A stretch of 8,543 nucleotides of DNA from Prevotella sp. CAG:732 (GCA_000436035.1 FR893305.1:18929-27471); one strand, 5' to 3'. Shown: positions 1 through 5,499, numbered from the stretch's first letter. Translations and numbers: made by a program. The notes: generated by a model not told the origin, from the sequence alone.

Positions 1-170
1 TCTTCGGCATTCCTCAGGTCGGTTGTCGTGACATGCGTGGCACTTTCGGTGAGAACACCCAGCTGAATCCAGACATCGAGGTGTATAACTCTCCTGAGGA
101 TTACATCACCGGTCATGATACCCAGCTCATCAGAGCCGTGGAGGAAATGATGAAAGAAACGAAGAAGTAA
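1..170 (+). CDS. S41 family peptidase, tricorn-protease type (C-terminal end only)
   Basis: This is the last 55 codons of a gene that begins outside the window; the reading frame starts at base 3 and ends with TAA at 168-170. The peptide runs FGIPQVGCRDMRGTFGEN, then NPDIEVYNSP, then DTQLIRAVEEMM. This matches the C-terminal tail of tricorn-core S41 peptidases, which typically read roughly 'G-x-PQVG-R-D...ENxxLxPDIxVxNxP...GxDxQLxxAVxxM'. Tricorn-like proteases in Bacteroidales are usually large, often exported proteins with propeller, PDZ and S41 serine-protease domains that degrade oligopeptides. None of the catalytic residues lie in this piece. Two hairpins follow the stop. The family call rests on this tail alone. 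Confidence 0.75.
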   Translation, partial: FGIPQVGCRDMRGTFGENTQLNPDIEVYNSPEDYITGHDTQLIRAVEEMMKETKK

Positions 171-178
171 TTAAGGAT

Positions 179-211
179 TTTAGCCCTACTGCATTTTGCA
201 GTAGGGCTAAA
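179..211 (+). other. Perfect 15-bp stem-loop just after the S41 stop codon
   Basis: Bases 179-193 pair perfectly with 197-211 around a 3-base loop; the GC-rich core is GCCCTACTGC. No T-run follows, so by itself it is not a canonical intrinsic terminator. It sits 9 bases after the stop codon and ahead of a true terminator, so it may protect the 3' end of the mRNA or help termination. Confidence 0.6.
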
Positions 212-242
212 GTTAACTCATTTATTTTCAAGATATTAACAC

Positions 243-276
243 AACTGATGGAGCAAAATACTCCATCAGTTTTTTT
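243..276 (+). terminator. Rho-independent terminator of the S41 gene
   Basis: An 11-bp perfect stem (243-253 with 261-271) closes a 7-base loop and runs straight into a T-tract (270-276). It lies about 70 bases after the S41 stop codon. Its T-tract overlaps the TAA stop codon of the minus-strand 55-codon gene (275-277), so the two genes share this convergent end. Confidence 0.85.
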
Positions 277-442
277 ACAACGTGACATAGTAATCCACCA
301 CTACATTGCTAATAGTTCCAGCCTGCCCACATTCTACCATCGACTTGGCGGTGAACTCTGCTTCCAATGAGTCATTAGCATAGACCTGCAAGACTACGAC
401 CTCGTCTAAGTCTGTCCTTAGTTGTACATTGTATAATTCCAT
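275..442 (-). CDS. Small hypothetical protein, 55 aa
   Basis: The reading frame starts at ATG (440-442) and ends at TAA (275-277). The protein begins MELYNVQLRTDLDEVVVLQV and ends NVVVDYYVTL. It is acidic, with alternating hydrophobic residues that suggest beta strands around a central helix (NDSLEAEFTAKSMVECGQAG), giving a compact beta-alpha-beta pattern. There is no signal peptide or membrane segment. I do not recognise the family. It is supported as a real gene by a well-formed Bacteroidetes promoter 30 bases upstream, by coding-like composition through its whole length, and by ending exactly at the convergent terminator. No Shine-Dalgarno is visible, as is usual in this phylum. Confidence 0.65.
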   Translation of the reverse strand: MELYNVQLRTDLDEVVVLQVYANDSLEAEFTAKSMVECGQAGTISNVVVDYYVTL

Positions 443-471
443 ATTAATTCAAATTTTAGCTATTTCATATG

Positions 472-503
472 CAAAAATAGACATTCTTTAGACGATAAGC
501 AAA
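472..503 (-). promoter_or_regulatory. Promoter of the 55-aa gene
   Basis: On the minus strand, TTTG (500-503) is followed after 20 bases by TATTTTTG (472-479). This fits the Bacteroidetes -33/-7 pair TTTG...TAnnTTTG. Transcription would begin near 465, leaving a leader of a little over 20 bases before the ATG at 442. Confidence 0.65.
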
Positions 504-634
504 TTTTGAGGAGAGAATTTTCAAAAGAAAATAAAAAACTGACGAACCTAGTTACCATGAAATGCGGTAGCAAGGTCCTTGAATCTGATAAAAAACTAGG
601 AAACTAAAGGGTTCTTTAAATTCTCGCTTTACGA

Positions 635-742
635 AGATTTTTTGGCAATATTGCCACTTTTTCTCTGTAAAGATACGCTTTTTTAGCGAAAAACGGCAAT
701 TCTATAGAGATTTTTTGGCAATATTGCCATTTTTTCTCTGTA
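635..742. repeat. 35-base direct repeat, two copies 73 bases apart, each carrying a 14-bp palindrome
   Basis: Copy 1 spans 635-669 and copy 2 spans 708-742. They differ at a single base (C657 versus T730). Each contains the perfect palindrome TGGCAATATTGCCA (643-656 and 716-729) flanked by T-runs and followed by CTCTGTA. A 14-bp symmetric site repeated at about seven helical turns is what a dimeric DNA-binding protein would use. A dispersed genomic repeat family is equally possible. Confidence 0.8.
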
Positions 743-767
743 GAAGGAGTTTTTCACCAGCAGATAA

Positions 768-794
768 CCATATGCCCTATAACAAGGCATATGG
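768..794 (-). terminator. Possible terminator hairpin downstream of the DUF2023 remnant
   Basis: CCATATGCC (768-776) pairs perfectly with GGCATATGG (786-794) around a 9-base loop. It lies 11 bases beyond the stop codon of the minus-strand DUF2023 remnant. It lacks a good T-tract on the minus strand, so termination is only suggested by position. Confidence 0.35.
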
Positions 795-804
795 GTCTAA
801 ATAA

Positions 805-1077
805 TCAGCAAGCCTTCTTCTTGCGCTCGCAATATCTTTCACATTGGGCGCAGATGTCATAGCCTAGCATGGCACCAAGGATGAAATCCTCCTCAGGCGA
901 AAGCTGGCACAATGGCTTGGTGACAATCATTCGGATAGCATCCAGGCACTCTCGCTTGCCAAAGAAGAGATTCAATCGGTCATTGCCCACTGGCTGAATG
1001 ATGTAATCGATGTTCTGACGCTCCAATCTTGTTATGGCAAAAGACTCATATTTCTTGTTGAAGGTGTAAAGCACCAG
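805..1077 (-). pseudogene. DUF2023-family protein, 5'-truncated
   Basis: The frame reads LVLYTFNKKY, then IDYIIQPVGNDRLNLFFG, then LSPEEDFILGAMLGYDICAQ and CERYCERKKKAC before TGA (805-807). From recall, DUF2023 proteins carry the signature 'peEDFILGxMLGYD...QCxRY' and are about 110-120 residues long. They are usually encoded directly downstream of a flavodoxin gene in Bacteroidales. Here only about 90 residues remain. The family's N-terminal segment, roughly the 20-30 residues before 'LVLYT', is missing, and the frame runs without a start codon into the flavodoxin fragment (GTG at 1072-1074 is only an internal valine). Function is unknown in the family. The fragment probably has no native promoter or start. 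Confidence 0.8.
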
Positions 1078-1262
1078 GCATCGATACGCTCCTCTGTCTT
1101 GTCATCCTCGTTCACCTCATCGAGTGCGAGTCCCAGGAACTTGTCGCCATCAATCGCCTCACTGCCATCATAGGTGTATCCATCCGTAGAAACACCAGGC
1201 AATACGGTAGCGCCAGCCTCAACGGCAGCATCATAGAGTTCCTTCTTGCCGCCAAAGATTGT
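1074..1262 (-). pseudogene. Flavodoxin fragment (C-terminal third, truncated at both ends)
   Basis: The minus strand reads GGKKELYDAAVEAGATVLPG, then STDGYTYDGSEAI, then KFLGLALDEVN and TEERIDAW. This is the distal part of a long-chain flavodoxin, where 'STxGYxFxxSxAxxxGKFxGLALDExNxxxxTxxRIxxW' is characteristic. The N-terminal FMN phosphate loop and the central region are absent. Upstream, homology stops near 1255-1265, where a plus-strand metallopeptidase fragment begins. Downstream, after the Trp codon (1074-1076), the frame runs into the DUF2023 gene out of frame and would add an unrelated tail. Flavodoxins are small FMN electron carriers; this piece cannot fold or bind FMN. Confidence 0.8.
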
Positions 1263-1263
1263 G

Positions 1264-1452
1264 TTTTTCCCATTGGAATTGATAGACGAGATCATCCTAC
1301 ATGAAATGAGTCATCTCAAATTTATGCATCATAGGAAACAATTTTGGGAGTACTTTAGTTTCCTGCTAGGAAGAGATGCCAAACTATACAAAATGAAGGA
1401 AAGTGTATTTTTCGCCAAATACGACGAAATGATAGAGTTCTTGCTAAAATAA
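1264..1452 (+). pseudogene. YgjP-like metallopeptidase (DUF45), 5'-truncated C-terminal fragment
   Basis: The plus strand reads FFPLELIDEIILHEMSHLKF, then MHHRKQFWEYFSFLLGRD, ending in TAA at 1450-1452. The HExxH zinc site (HEMSH) followed by 'LKFMHHRKQFW' matches the conserved centre of the YgjP/WrbA-linked DUF45 family ('ELIDYVIxHELxHLxxxNHSxxFW'). Family members are around 220-240 residues; only about 62 remain. A TTG at 1246 opens the frame formally, but the codons before 1264 belong to the opposite-strand flavodoxin, so there is no native start. The HExxH motif survives but the rest of the fold is gone. Confidence 0.75.
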
Positions 1453-1488
1453 TTGGCAACTGTGCAACATTATTTCTCACTTTTTCAT

Positions 1489-1496
1489 TATCTTTG
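1489..1496 (+). promoter_or_regulatory. -7 element of the WYL gene promoter
   Basis: TATCTTTG matches TAnnTTTG exactly and lies 25 bases before the ATG at 1522. I see no convincing TTTG at the usual -33 distance. Confidence 0.55.
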
Positions 1497-1521
1497 TGCC
1501 AAAATTTAAAAGTTATAGAAT

Positions 1522-2427
1522 ATGGCTATCAATCAATTGAACAAATATGTCTGGCTCATAGAGACCATTCATCGAGCAAGGAACCGGGGTGGCATTACCC
1601 TAAAGGAGATTCAAAGCAGATGGTTGGACTCTGACCTCAGTGAGGGAACGGAACTTTCACGGCGTACCTTCATCAATAATCTCCATGCCATCGAGGAACT
1701 CTTTGAGATTAATATCGAATGCGGCAGCGGATTCCGCTATCACATTGAGTATGGTGACTGTTTCGAGGAAGGAAGCACCAGAAACTGGTTGCTCAACGCC
1801 TTCTCGCTCAATGCCATGATAGGTAACAGCCGCAAGCTCAAGGAGAGGGTACTCCTGGAAGACATGCCATCGGGCAGGAATTATCTTCAGGACATCATCA
1901 AGGCCATGCGTGACAACCATGCCATCTTCATATCTTACTACAGTTACACTGCCGAGAAATATTATGAGTTTGACATCCATCCGTACTTCGTGAAGGCATT
2001 TAAGAAACGTTGGTATGTGGTCGCATATAGTCCTGGCACTGACGATGTCCGTTGTTATGCGCTTGACCGCATGGAGAATGTCATTATTTCAGATAAAGTG
2101 TTCAAGATGCCTAAGGACTTGGAACCGGCTGATTACTTCAAAGATTGCTTTGGTATCATCAACAACAAAGATTCTGAGGTCCAGAAAGTTGTACTCAAAG
2201 TGGATGCCTTTCAAAGTAACTATATACGCAACCTGCCTCTCCATGACTCTCAAAAGGAGACAAAGCGAACTGACGAATACTCTATCTTTGAGTATCACCT
2301 GAAACCAGAGTTTGATTTTGAACAGGAGATTTTCTCGAACATGGACGCCATGGAAGTGCTGGAACCTCTATGGCTAAGAGAAGAGGTGAAGGAAAGAATA
2401 AAAAAACTTGCAAGTAAGTATCTTTGA
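1522..2427 (+). CDS. WYL domain-containing transcriptional regulator
   Basis: This is a complete 301-residue protein. Residues 1-75 form a winged helix-turn-helix (recognition-helix region around LSRRTFINNLHAIEELF, residues 45-61). A WYL domain follows at about 130-190, with the signature FKKRWYVVAYS (160-170; W164, Y165, V166) and then R-C-Y-A-L-D-R (177-183). A WCX-like C-terminal extension occupies about 220-301. WYL proteins are ligand-responsive regulators; the Sm-like WYL fold is thought to sense nucleic acid or nucleotide ligands, and many control phage-defence islands. The ATG at 1522 fits the wHTH start and the -7 box 25 bases upstream. The gene faces the minus-strand PD-(D/E)XK gene, with 33 bases between their stops. 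Its target is not evident; the palindromic repeats at 643-729 are one candidate site, which is speculation. Confidence 0.85.
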   Translation: MAINQLNKYVWLIETIHRARNRGGITLKEIQSRWLDSDLSEGTELSRRTFINNLHAIEELFEINIECGSGFRYHIEYGDCFEEGSTRNWLLNAFSLNAMIGNSRKLKERVLLEDMPSGRNYLQDIIKAMRDNHAIFISYYSYTAEKYYEFDIHPYFVKAFKKRWYVVAYSPGTDDVRCYALDRMENVIISDKVFKMPKDLEPADYFKDCFGIINNKDSEVQKVVLKVDAFQSNYIRNLPLHDSQKETKRTDEYSIFEYHLKPEFDFEQEIFSNMDAMEVLEPLWLREEVKERIKKLASKYL

Positions 2428-2450
2428 AAGGCAAATCATCAATGTTCTTT

Positions 2451-2482
2451 TGTCAAGGGACTAAATATCCAGTCCCTTGACA
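2451..2482. terminator. 12-bp perfect stem-loop between two convergent genes, without T-tract
   Basis: TGTCAAGGGACT (2451-2462) pairs perfectly with AGTCCCTTGACA (2471-2482) around an 8-base loop. On the minus strand the upstream arm is the coding sequence of the last codons (Cys-Val-Lys-Gly-Leu) of the PD-(D/E)XK gene and its stop codon lies at the loop. The plus-strand WYL stop is 24 bases before it. Neither strand shows a T-run after the stem, so it is placed like a bidirectional terminator but does not meet the classic form. Confidence 0.5.
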
Positions 2483-3684
2483 CAATCTATAGCTTCGTCA
2501 AACATTATTGAGAAATCATTTAAAGTTTTACCATTCAGTAAGTCTTTTATCCCAGAGGCATTATCCCAATATTGATTTCCATTAAAATCCTTCCAAATCC
2601 AACATTGATTATTGACAGCTTTCCTCGGAATAGAATAATTTTTTTGGACGTCTTCCCAATCTTTTACATCTTCACGCTTGACACCATCTTCATCTTTTGT
2701 TCGAAAGCCAAAGATTAAACCTTTCAAACCTTTGCCTTCAAACTCGAAAGCAAGTTTAAGATACTTCCATTGGGGATTATAAAATGAGAGGCCTGCATAT
2801 GATGTTTCAAACCAATTCTCTATACAACCATCTCCCATACTTAACCCTTTACTTTTCGCTAAAATTCTTAATTTTGGAAGAAACTCTTCGTTAACGATTC
2901 TGTTAACTACTGCATTTTTATTATTAACGATATCATAAATAGCATCTAAATTCTCTTTATGACTTAAAATATCTAATAGTTCCTTATTATCTTCCATAAC
3001 GTTATTTGTTAATATGTCAATAGTACTAATATATTGATTGATAGTTTCTCTCACGAGCGGAGTTCTTGAAGCCAACTCCACGCAACGATCAAGCCACCCT
3101 CTAATATCACTCTTATAGGATAAGCAAACTATATCATTTTCCTTTAAGTCTTCACCCAAAGATTCTTTTGAAGGAGAGCAACCATCCAATGTCAAGTAAA
3201 TCAATACAAATGATTTTTCCGTATCGTCTCCTTTTTGTGACATTCCATAATTCCAGTATCTTAGCATCTGATGATATTGGTCAACTGCATAGATTTTATT
3301 TTCTATGATAATACTATGCTTGCCATCGGTAAGATAAATATCTATTCTGCCGCCTTCACTATCAGTTTGCCTACCTATAAATTTCTCTACTTCTACAGAA
3401 GCGATAGTCGTGTCTATTTCTAAACTATCTGCAGATATTGCAGGAAATGTTTTTTGCAGCATTTTCAAAAATGCTTCAAGGAATTTTCCTCTTTGTCCGT
3501 GACTTCCTTTTGGATTCAGCAGGTTTGCCAAAAACATAGAGTGTAGATGGACTTCATCTGACATAAAGCCCAAATCATTGAAAATATTATAATTTTCACC
3601 ACGCTCAAACTTTTCTTTTCTTTGTTCTTTTATTTTTCGTGAAACTATTCGAACTTGGTTTAGAATATTGATTATATCATTCAT
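2461..3684 (-). CDS. PD-(D/E)XK nuclease family protein (PDDEXK_4-like)
   Basis: A GTG at 3685-3687 directly precedes an ATG at 3682-3684; I prefer the ATG, giving 407 residues. The N-terminal region has SDEVHLHSMFLANLLNPKGS (42-61), then HGQRGKFLEAFL. This is the 'E...S..LA.LLdP...HG....FL..FL' layout of the PDDEXK_4 family (Pfam PF14281). The nuclease core follows: GGRIDIYL with D115, IIIENKI with E128 and K130, and DQYHQMLRYW (135-144) as the helix with the conserved Gln. All three catalytic acid/lysine positions are present, so activity is plausible. The substrate is unknown; members occur beside restriction, retron-like and other defence genes. The C-terminal half (about 220-407) is unassigned. 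It is the last gene of the minus-strand block, 64 bases after the HAD gene. Confidence 0.8.
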   Translation of the reverse strand: MNDIINILNQVRIVSRKIKEQRKEKFERGENYNIFNDLGFMSDEVHLHSMFLANLLNPKGSHGQRGKFLEAFLKMLQKTFPAISADSLEIDTTIASVEVEKFIGRQTDSEGGRIDIYLTDGKHSIIIENKIYAVDQYHQMLRYWNYGMSQKGDDTEKSFVLIYLTLDGCSPSKESLGEDLKENDIVCLSYKSDIRGWLDRCVELASRTPLVRETINQYISTIDILTNNVMEDNKELLDILSHKENLDAIYDIVNNKNAVVNRIVNEEFLPKLRILAKSKGLSMGDGCIENWFETSYAGLSFYNPQWKYLKLAFEFEGKGLKGLIFGFRTKDEDGVKREDVKDWEDVQKNYSIPRKAVNNQCWIWKDFNGNQYWDNASGIKDLLNGKTLNDFSIMFDEAIDCVKGLDI

Positions 3685-3748
3685 CACATTATAAGCTATA
3701 ATTGTTTACCATAGAAACGAAATTCCATCTAAATTATTGTAGAAGTTA

Positions 3749-4390
3749 TTATTTTTGCCAATGAAAATGACTACGCAAACACTCTTGGTACATAAGGGCA
3801 CGACGATTCATGTTGTTCATCTCTTTTTCTGGATACCAATAAAAATAAGCCGTGAAAAGCATCACCATAAGGATATAGACCGCAATAAATTTTAGGGCAC
3901 CATAAAACCAACATTTCATTTGACTGATCTCTTTGGTATTTAAAATTTGAATTGCTACTCTCACATCAGCCTTATCAAGACCTTTGCTACCTTCTACTTT
4001 CACCAGATGTTCTCGTTGAGAAAACAGAAAATCTTCCTCGTCATCAAGAATTATATAACGATAAGGCTCTTTGGCGTTCAATCTCAACCATTCTGCAATC
4101 TCCAAGCCTTTACACCCATGTAAGCCTTGCCATTCCTCCACCCCATCTACATTGCTAAAGTTAATGGAATTGCAAGAAGGTGTCAAGCCTATAACTTCGC
4201 CAGGCAATTGGTATTCCTGCCACAATTGCTGTATGTACTCCATGCCTTGCAATCGCCAAGTGGAAGAAATGACGACCTTAGCATCAGTTCTTTCCAACAA
4301 GCGGCGTAAATTGGTCACAGCGTTTTTATCAAACTTACCTTTTAGAGTATTGATTACTCCATCAAAATCTAAAAATATATACTTCTCCAT
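3749..4390 (-). CDS. HAD-family protein of the RNA-repair-associated type, with C-terminal membrane helix
   Basis: I choose the ATG at 4388-4390 (213 aa) because the HAD fold begins at once with MEKYIFLDFDGVINT (motif I, D8 and D10). An upstream in-frame ATG at 4420 would add ten unpatterned residues. Motif II is VVISSTWR (39-46). CKGLEIAEWL (93-102) and YIILDDEEDF (112-121, D116 D117) supply the later motifs. This pattern matches the HAD domain described in 'Swiss Army Knife' RNA-repair proteins (PF18143), presumed phosphatases acting on nucleic-acid ends. The domain normally ends near residue 150. Here a tail carries one hydrophobic helix (about 162-184: WFYGALKFIAVYILMVMLFT) and about 29 more residues. 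The helix implies a membrane-anchored enzyme with its catalytic domain probably in the cytoplasm. The start lies inside the 49-aa open frame. Confidence 0.75.
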   Translation of the reverse strand: MEKYIFLDFDGVINTLKGKFDKNAVTNLRRLLERTDAKVVISSTWRLQGMEYIQQLWQEYQLPGEVIGLTPSCNSINFSNVDGVEEWQGLHGCKGLEIAEWLRLNAKEPYRYIILDDEEDFLFSQREHLVKVEGSKGLDKADVRVAIQILNTKEISQMKCWFYGALKFIAVYILMVMLFTAYFYWYPEKEMNNMNRRALMYQECLRSHFHWQK

Positions 4391-4518
4391 ACCTTTTTTA
4401 CACGACGTTTGCATAACCATAATAGCACTACATTAATACATACAATTTTCTCCATGAGGGAAAGACTTCTAAAATCCGTTCCTCCCAAGATTGTTCTCAA
4501 ATAAGGTCTATTTTCCAT
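4369..4518 (-). CDS. Possible small membrane peptide, 49 aa
   Basis: The frame starts at ATG 4516-4518 and ends at TAG 4369-4371. The sequence begins MENRPYLRTILGGTDFRS, continues with a short hydrophobic stretch (IVCINVVLLWLC) and ends in a basic tail (KRRVKKVWRSIYF). The case for it is positional. It starts 12 bases after the stop of the 105-aa gene and ends 22 bases inside the HAD gene, the spacing of a translationally coupled operon. Without it there would be a 140-base untranslated gap in an otherwise compact block. The case against it is that the frame is short, the hydrophobic run is short for a membrane helix, and no ribosome binding site is visible. No family is recognised. Confidence 0.35.
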   Translation of the reverse strand: MENRPYLRTILGGTDFRSLSLMEKIVCINVVLLWLCKRRVKKVWRSIYF

Positions 4519-4530
4519 ACTTGTCTATAT

Positions 4531-4848
4531 TTAGAAGGCGAAATCATCCTCTTCCTCATCCTCACCATTTGGGAACATGACGCTTCTCTCATACTCTGGA
4601 TCATAGAATTCATACTCATCCTTCACCTGTTTGATTTTCTTCTGGACGGAACAAATCTTCTCCAACTCCGGAAATTGAAGATGTTCACGATTGAACTCCA
4701 ATATCTCGTTCAGCTCTCTCTCAAAGGAGCAAACCTCTGATTGAAAGTCATCCATGTCAAACTCGGAATCATTGAAGAGGTCATTATCTAGGGCCTCGTC
4801 CAAACGGTTTTCCATCTTATCCAATTGCTCTTTTATAGTTTTGTTCAT
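4531..4848 (-). CDS. Acidic hypothetical protein, 105 aa
   Basis: It is a complete frame from ATG 4846-4848 to TAA 4531-4533. The protein is strongly acidic and rich in Glu, Asp, Lys and Phe. The first 75 residues read as amphipathic, possibly coiled-coil helix (KEQLDKMENRLDEALDN, then FERELNEILEFNREHLQF). The C-terminus is a Glu/Asp run ending DFAF. There are no cysteine motifs beyond two isolated residues, and no membrane segment. It follows the 159-aa gene by 62 bases in the same direction, so the two are probably co-transcribed. Acidic small partners of this kind can be inhibitors, DNA mimics or chaperone-like subunits; nothing in the sequence decides between these, and I do not recognise the family. 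Confidence 0.65.
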   Translation of the reverse strand: MNKTIKEQLDKMENRLDEALDNDLFNDSEFDMDDFQSEVCSFERELNEILEFNREHLQFPELEKICSVQKKIKQVKDEYEFYDPEYERSVMFPNGEDEEEDDFAF

Positions 4849-4889
4849 TATGCTTTATTTTTAAGTTATATGTTCGATTTATGAAATAA

Positions 4890-4912
4890 GAATCTTACCT
4901 GATGAAAGATTC
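4890..4912 (-). terminator. Weak AU-rich stem-loop at the end of the 159-aa gene
   Basis: GAATCTT (4890-4896) and AAGATTC (4906-4912) form a 7-bp stem with a 9-base loop, followed on the minus strand by TTATTTC. It overlaps the last codons of the gene. It is weak and could at most attenuate read-through into the 105-aa gene. Confidence 0.25.
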
Positions 4913-5390
4913 ATTTTTCGTAGGAGTCTGAGAGTAACAGGATTTGCTTCACCTTGGAAAGCAAATCTTTCTCTGTAACTTCTAAGTTCAAAGATGCCTC
5001 ATTCCCTGTTATATTGACACCTAAAACACCTGCAAGTTTTATCAGATGTTTCGTACTTCCACTCTTTACAAAAAGACAAATAGACCATTCACCATAAGTA
5101 CAAAAAAGGGTTATATAAATGGGCATGTTGTCATACATGATTTGATAACCATATTTTTCAACATATGGAATCTTGCCATCGAAGGTTTCCGCTATAAAGG
5201 AAGCTATCTCCTCGTGGAACTTCTTCTTAAAAACGTTGGCGTATTCTTCGGAAATCTCATCCTTGGCGCAGATAATCTGCTCTTGGGCATCTTCCAAATC
5301 ATCAAGCAAATCGTCTAAAGCCGAGCATTTTTCGATAATGTTCAGTCCTTTGAACTTCGCCATTTCTTTATCAATATCAAACTTTTCCAT
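4911..5390 (-). CDS. Hypothetical protein, 159 aa
   Basis: The frame runs from ATG 5388-5390 to TGA 4911-4913. Residues 1-70 are predicted to be charged helices, possibly coiled-coil (SALDDLLDDLEDAQEQIICA and YANVFKKKFHEEIASFIAET). The middle part looks like a beta-rich module (YGYQIMYDNMPIYITLFCTY, then GEWSICLFVKSG). The last third is helical again (VTEKDLLSKVKQILLL). No signal peptide or membrane helix is seen and I recognise no family. It is the first gene of the minus-strand block: a good -7 box lies 28 bases upstream of the ATG and the next gene follows after 62 bases. The ATG is preferred because it gives a short leader from that promoter. Confidence 0.7.
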   Translation of the reverse strand: MEKFDIDKEMAKFKGLNIIEKCSALDDLLDDLEDAQEQIICAKDEISEEYANVFKKKFHEEIASFIAETFDGKIPYVEKYGYQIMYDNMPIYITLFCTYGEWSICLFVKSGSTKHLIKLAGVLGVNITGNEASLNLEVTEKDLLSKVKQILLLSDSYEK

Positions 5391-5417
5391 TGTATATCAA
5401 TTTTAATTATTCTGGTG

Positions 5418-5425
5418 CAAAGGTA
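5418..5425 (-). promoter_or_regulatory. -7 element of the minus-strand operon promoter
   Basis: On the minus strand TACCTTTG matches TAnnTTTG exactly, 28 bases upstream of the ATG at 5390. No clear -33 TTTG is seen at the usual distance. It is the only good promoter I find for the genes between 5390 and 2461. Confidence 0.55.
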
Positions 5426-5499
5426 GCCCACACCTGTGTAAATTCCTTTCATACAACAAAAACTTTTTTTATGCGCAATGATTTTTCTCACGTTTTATC

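Larger units (their letters stand above)
443..804. other. Non-coding stretch with repeats and inverted repeats
   Basis: I find no gene in this 362-base gap apart from the promoter at 472-503. It holds a T-rich direct repeat (635-669 and 708-742), a small CGCT/AGCG hairpin between the two copies (676-688), a 7-bp long-range inverted repeat (547-553 with 594-600) and a 9-bp stem-loop at 768-794. Its content suggests regulatory or repeat DNA rather than decayed coding sequence. Confidence 0.6.

Noticed and set aside
443..804. tRNA or CRISPR array in the long gap
   Set aside because: There is no cloverleaf with a T-arm GTTCGA-type motif and no regularly spaced short repeats; the two 35-base copies are only a pair.
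1246..1263. TTG start opening the YgjP-like frame
   Set aside because: These codons are the opposite strand of the flavodoxin fragment; the metallopeptidase homology only begins about 1264, so this is not a native start.
1657..1980. 107-codon minus-strand frame inside the WYL gene
   Set aside because: It is fully antisense to a clearly coding gene, with no promoter and no recognisable motif.
3685..3687. GTG as start of the PD-(D/E)XK gene
   Set aside because: The next codon is ATG in the same frame; it is the simpler start and costs only one residue.
4071..4436. 121-codon plus-strand frame opposite the HAD gene
   Set aside because: It is a shadow of the HAD coding sequence, rich in Ser, Cys and Pro as antisense frames often are.
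5427..5440. Small palindrome ACACCTGTGT upstream of the minus-strand operon promoter as an operator
   Set aside because: Only four paired bases flank the centre on each side, which is within chance for this composition; no second copy is seen.
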